This document shows, in pieces, positions 62,006 to 64,000 of a stretch of DNA of 64,000 nt. The stretch is from the NCBI GenBank assembly GCA_022446885.1, contig JAKVBU010000009.1, positions 62,001 through 126,000 of the forward strand, written 5' to 3'. How positions within the stretch are numbered: the stretch's first letter is position 1; each line of letters opens with the position of its first letter. The notes below the pieces were generated by a model. The model searched no databases. It was not told where the DNA came from and saw only the letters and a program-made list of their open reading frames with translations. Made by a program: the position numbers and the translations under genes. The DNA comes from Phycisphaerales bacterium (GTDB lineage Bacteria; Planctomycetota; Phycisphaerae; Phycisphaerales; SM1A02).

Positions 62006-62785
62006 ATGACATCCATGGACGGACGAATCGGTCTCGTAACCGGCATCGCCAACGATCGGTCATTCGCTTGGTTCATCGCCAAGTCGATCATCGCCGCGGG
62101 CGGCACATGTTGTTTCACCCATCTCCCGGGCGAGAAGATGGAGCGACGCTGTCGCAAGGCCATTCAAGGGTTGGGCGTCGAAGATCCATGGCTCATGCCC
62201 ATGGACGCTTCGGATGACGCATCCATGGACGAGACCTTCCAGCGATTGGGAGCCGATCATGGAAGGCTCGACTGGCTGGTGCATTCCATCGCCTTCGCCG
62301 ACAAGGACTGGCTTCAAGAAGGCAAGTTCACAGCAACCCCCCGCGACGTCTTCACGCAGGCCATGGACATCTCTGCATGGACCTACATGGGCATGGCCGA
62401 TCGGGCCCGAGGGCTGATGGACGACGGTGGCGCGATGGTGGCCATGTCCTACTACGGCGCCGAGAAGGCCGTGCCCGGATACAACGTGATGGGTGTGGCC
62501 AAGGCGGCGCTTGAGGCGACCACCCGCTATCTGGCCATGGAATTGGGTGAGACGGGCATTCGGGTCAACACGATCTCAGGTGGACCCATTCGAACCATGT
62601 CCTCGATGGCGGTCGGTGGCTTTGGCCGCATTCTCGACTGGGTCGAGGAGAAGGCGCCCCTCAAGCGCAATATCACGGGTGAAGACGTCGGCGACACGGC
62701 GGCCTTTCTCCTCTCGCCCGGCGCAGCGGGCATCACCGGCCAGACGATCTACGTGGACTGCGGCTACTCGGCCATGGGGCTCTGA
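62006..62785 (+). CDS. fabI: Enoyl-[acyl-carrier-protein] reductase
   Basis: This 259-residue short-chain dehydrogenase completes each cycle of fatty-acid elongation. It opens GRIGLVTGIANDRSFAW, the FabI cofactor motif, and has the catalytic pair in SYYGAEKAVPGYNVMGVAKAAL (Tyr-x6-Lys type) and IRTMSSMAVGGFG in the substrate loop. It starts at ATG 62006 with AGGAGG 7 bases upstream. Its 3' end overlaps the convergent GTPase gene by 22 bases. Confidence 0.95.
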   Translation: MTSMDGRIGLVTGIANDRSFAWFIAKSIIAAGGTCCFTHLPGEKMERRCRKAIQGLGVEDPWLMPMDASDDASMDETFQRLGADHGRLDWLVHSIAFADKDWLQEGKFTATPRDVFTQAMDISAWTYMGMADRARGLMDDGGAMVAMSYYGAEKAVPGYNVMGVAKAALEATTRYLAMELGETGIRVNTISGGPIRTMSSMAVGGFGRILDWVEEKAPLKRNITGEDVGDTAAFLLSPGAAGITGQTIYVDCGYSAMGL

Positions 62786-63753
62786 GTGACGTGGTCTGGC
62801 AGCGCCTGCTCCGGTAGCCGCCAGGGACGACTGGAAGCCAGATCAGCCTCCGGAACGAGTGCCTCGCGCAGCGTGGAGACGAGGTCCTTGATGCCATCGC
62901 CCTGCAAGGCGCAGCAGGAGACGTCCGTGTCGTCTCGCTTGCCAAGGTCGCTGCGTAGGCCAATTCGAAGATCCGGATCACGCCCCAATTGGGGCCAACG
63001 GCTCTCTCCATCCGCTGCTGCCAGCAGAAGATCGGCCTGCTCCAGCAGCGGGCGGGCGAGTTCAATTGCGGCCGCTTCGGCCGGATCATCGGTTTGGCGC
63101 AGTCCGGGCATGTCAATCCAGTGCACCAGTAGGCCACCCAGATCGATTCGGCGTCCCACGTGGTCTCTGGTCGTGCCCGGGGCATCTGCCACCTGGGCTG
63201 TTTGCGTTCCCGCCAGCGCATTGAGCAGCGTGCTCTTGCCAATGTTGGGGCCCCCGGCAAGCACGATCAGCGGCGGTGACAGCAGGCGGCCGAGCCGTTC
63301 ACTGCGGCGTTCATCCGCGTTGGTCCAACAATCTGCAAACATGCGCCACCGGCGGGGCTGATCGAGCACTTGATCGAGCGCCAGCGTGGTGGAGGCCGAG
63401 GGCAGCGCGTTCAGCATCGCGGCTTCGTACTCGTCTGCAGCCCCAAGCGGCTGAGCCGTTTCAAGCGTCCTGATGCCTGCAGCTTCAAGTCTTGTCAGCA
63501 GCCGTCGGGTGATCGCCTCTCCTCCGTGAGGCATCATGAACACTCGCTCGTTGCTGACACACGCAATCAGGCATTGGTCCACCCCCTCGACATCAACCAG
63601 ACGCACCTGGCCTGGATGGCAGGGGCCAGCAGGCGTGCAGAGCGAAAGTGCGGCGTCGATGTCACCGATGACTTCGATGATTGACACGGCGCCTGGACCA
63701 GCACCCGTGCGGCGAATGGCACCCGGGATCACGGCTTCACGAGGTGGCGTCAC
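62764..63753 (-). CDS. MnmE-like GTPase without the C-terminal cysteine motif
   Basis: This 329-residue protein has an MnmE-like N-terminal folate-binding region (EAVIPGAIRRTGAGPGAVSIIEV), a helical part and a G domain with GGPNIGKSTLLNAL (P-loop), TTRD (G2) and DMPG (G3). MnmE proper is ~450 residues and ends in the Cys-containing motif of tRNA wobble-uridine modification; here the helical domain is shorter and no C-terminal Cys motif exists. It may be a non-catalytic MnmE paralogue. Its start overlaps coaX by 17 bases. Confidence 0.75.
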   Translation of the reverse strand: MTPPREAVIPGAIRRTGAGPGAVSIIEVIGDIDAALSLCTPAGPCHPGQVRLVDVEGVDQCLIACVSNERVFMMPHGGEAITRRLLTRLEAAGIRTLETAQPLGAADEYEAAMLNALPSASTTLALDQVLDQPRRWRMFADCWTNADERRSERLGRLLSPPLIVLAGGPNIGKSTLLNALAGTQTAQVADAPGTTRDHVGRRIDLGGLLVHWIDMPGLRQTDDPAEAAAIELARPLLEQADLLLAAADGESRWPQLGRDPDLRIGLRSDLGKRDDTDVSCCALQGDGIKDLVSTLREALVPEADLASSRPWRLPEQALPDHVTQSPMAE

Positions 63754-64000
63754 CGGGCGTCAACACCCGCTGAGCAGCAACTGCGATGCCACGCAGGACT
63801 AGATCGGGCACGATCCGGTCAATCAACTCATCGCCACGGAAGAGTGCTTCAGCGTCGCCTCCGGTCGCGACAATCGGCGGCCATGCGTCGTAGGCCGTGG
63901 CGTAGCGTTCCGCCAGATGCCGCACCATGCCCCGAATGCCGGCATGCGCACCCAACTGCATCGCATCGGCCGTGCTGCGACCAAAGGGCTCAGCCTCGTC
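63737..64000 (-). CDS. coaX: Type III pantothenate kinase, 5' end beyond window
   Basis: Only the C-terminal ~87 residues are visible. They read EPFGRSTADAMQLGAHAGIRGMV, IVATGGDAEALF and IVPDLVLRGIAV, the CoaX pattern of GKNTxxAMxxG, TGG and PDLTLEGL. CoaX phosphorylates pantothenate in CoA synthesis. The gene continues past the right edge, and its 3' end overlaps the MnmE-like gene by 17 bases. Confidence 0.85.
   Translation of the reverse strand, partial: DEAEPFGRSTADAMQLGAHAGIRGMVRHLAERYATAYDAWPPIVATGGDAEALFRGDELIDRIVPDLVLRGIAVAAQRVLTPGDATS

Overview
The window is a gene-dense, high-GC chromosomal segment with no gap above about 240 bases between genes. It most likely comes from a member of the Planctomycetota, probably class Phycisphaerae. 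This is inferred from several things together: a small basic protein of a type found in the Planctomycetes-Verrucomicrobia-Chlamydiae group, a secreted protein ending in a Cys-flanked dockerin-like repeat pair as in Phycisphaerae, a very long HrpA helicase, an extra EF-G-like GTPase, and ribosomal genes split away from their usual operons. Species assignment from sequence alone is not possible.

Layout. 1-7904 (minus): one operon for an electron-transfer chain, reading ctaC, ctaD, ctaE, a membrane protein, a dihaem cytochrome c lipoprotein, a Rieske protein, cytochrome b fused to cytochrome c, and ctaG. 7982-21706: hrpA, ugd, ogt, glyA, trmL, an EF-G-like GTPase, a cupin, and a TPR/HEAT/MATE run. 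21747-28390 (mostly minus): infC, thrS (divergent from nrdR), a zinc-ribbon coiled-coil protein, cdsA, rhodanese, recX and a TPR protein. 28420-29892: a beta-propeller-like lipoprotein. 29971-34725 (minus): a four-gene cassette encoding a VgrG-type spike split over two overlapping genes plus a probable adaptor and a tiny beta-helix tip protein, with no other type VI secretion genes nearby. 34753-40591: nth, moaE, acpS, an SPOR-like protein, the small basic protein, an aminotransferase, a thioesterase and a DUF971 protein. 40618-47082: a plus-strand chain pyrF, binding protein, pyk, cinA, folK, lipoprotein, with most junctions overlapping by 1-11 bases. 47098-53965: dacB, ligA, uppP, a Fur-like regulator, aroK, rpmH and rnc. 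53985-64000: an MmcB-like nuclease, SRPBCC and HAD proteins, a TerB-like plus DUF4145 pair, a sialate esterase, hydrolases, tRNA-Arg(TCG), a dockerin protein, fabI, an MnmE-like GTPase and partial coaX.

The clearest non-gene signal is a recurring start-site pattern. About twenty genes have a TANNNT hexamer ending only 6-10 bases before the start codon and no Shine-Dalgarno sequence in between. This is what leaderless transcription looks like. Several divergent pairs carry two such boxes back to back, twice sharing the same TA dinucleotide. The pattern also helps choose start codons. Other genes (infC, rpmH, fabI, the 46348 lipoprotein, the EF-G-like gene) carry ordinary Shine-Dalgarno sequences, so both modes appear to coexist.

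The two most biologically unusual objects are the isolated split-VgrG cassette and a probable AUC start codon for infC.
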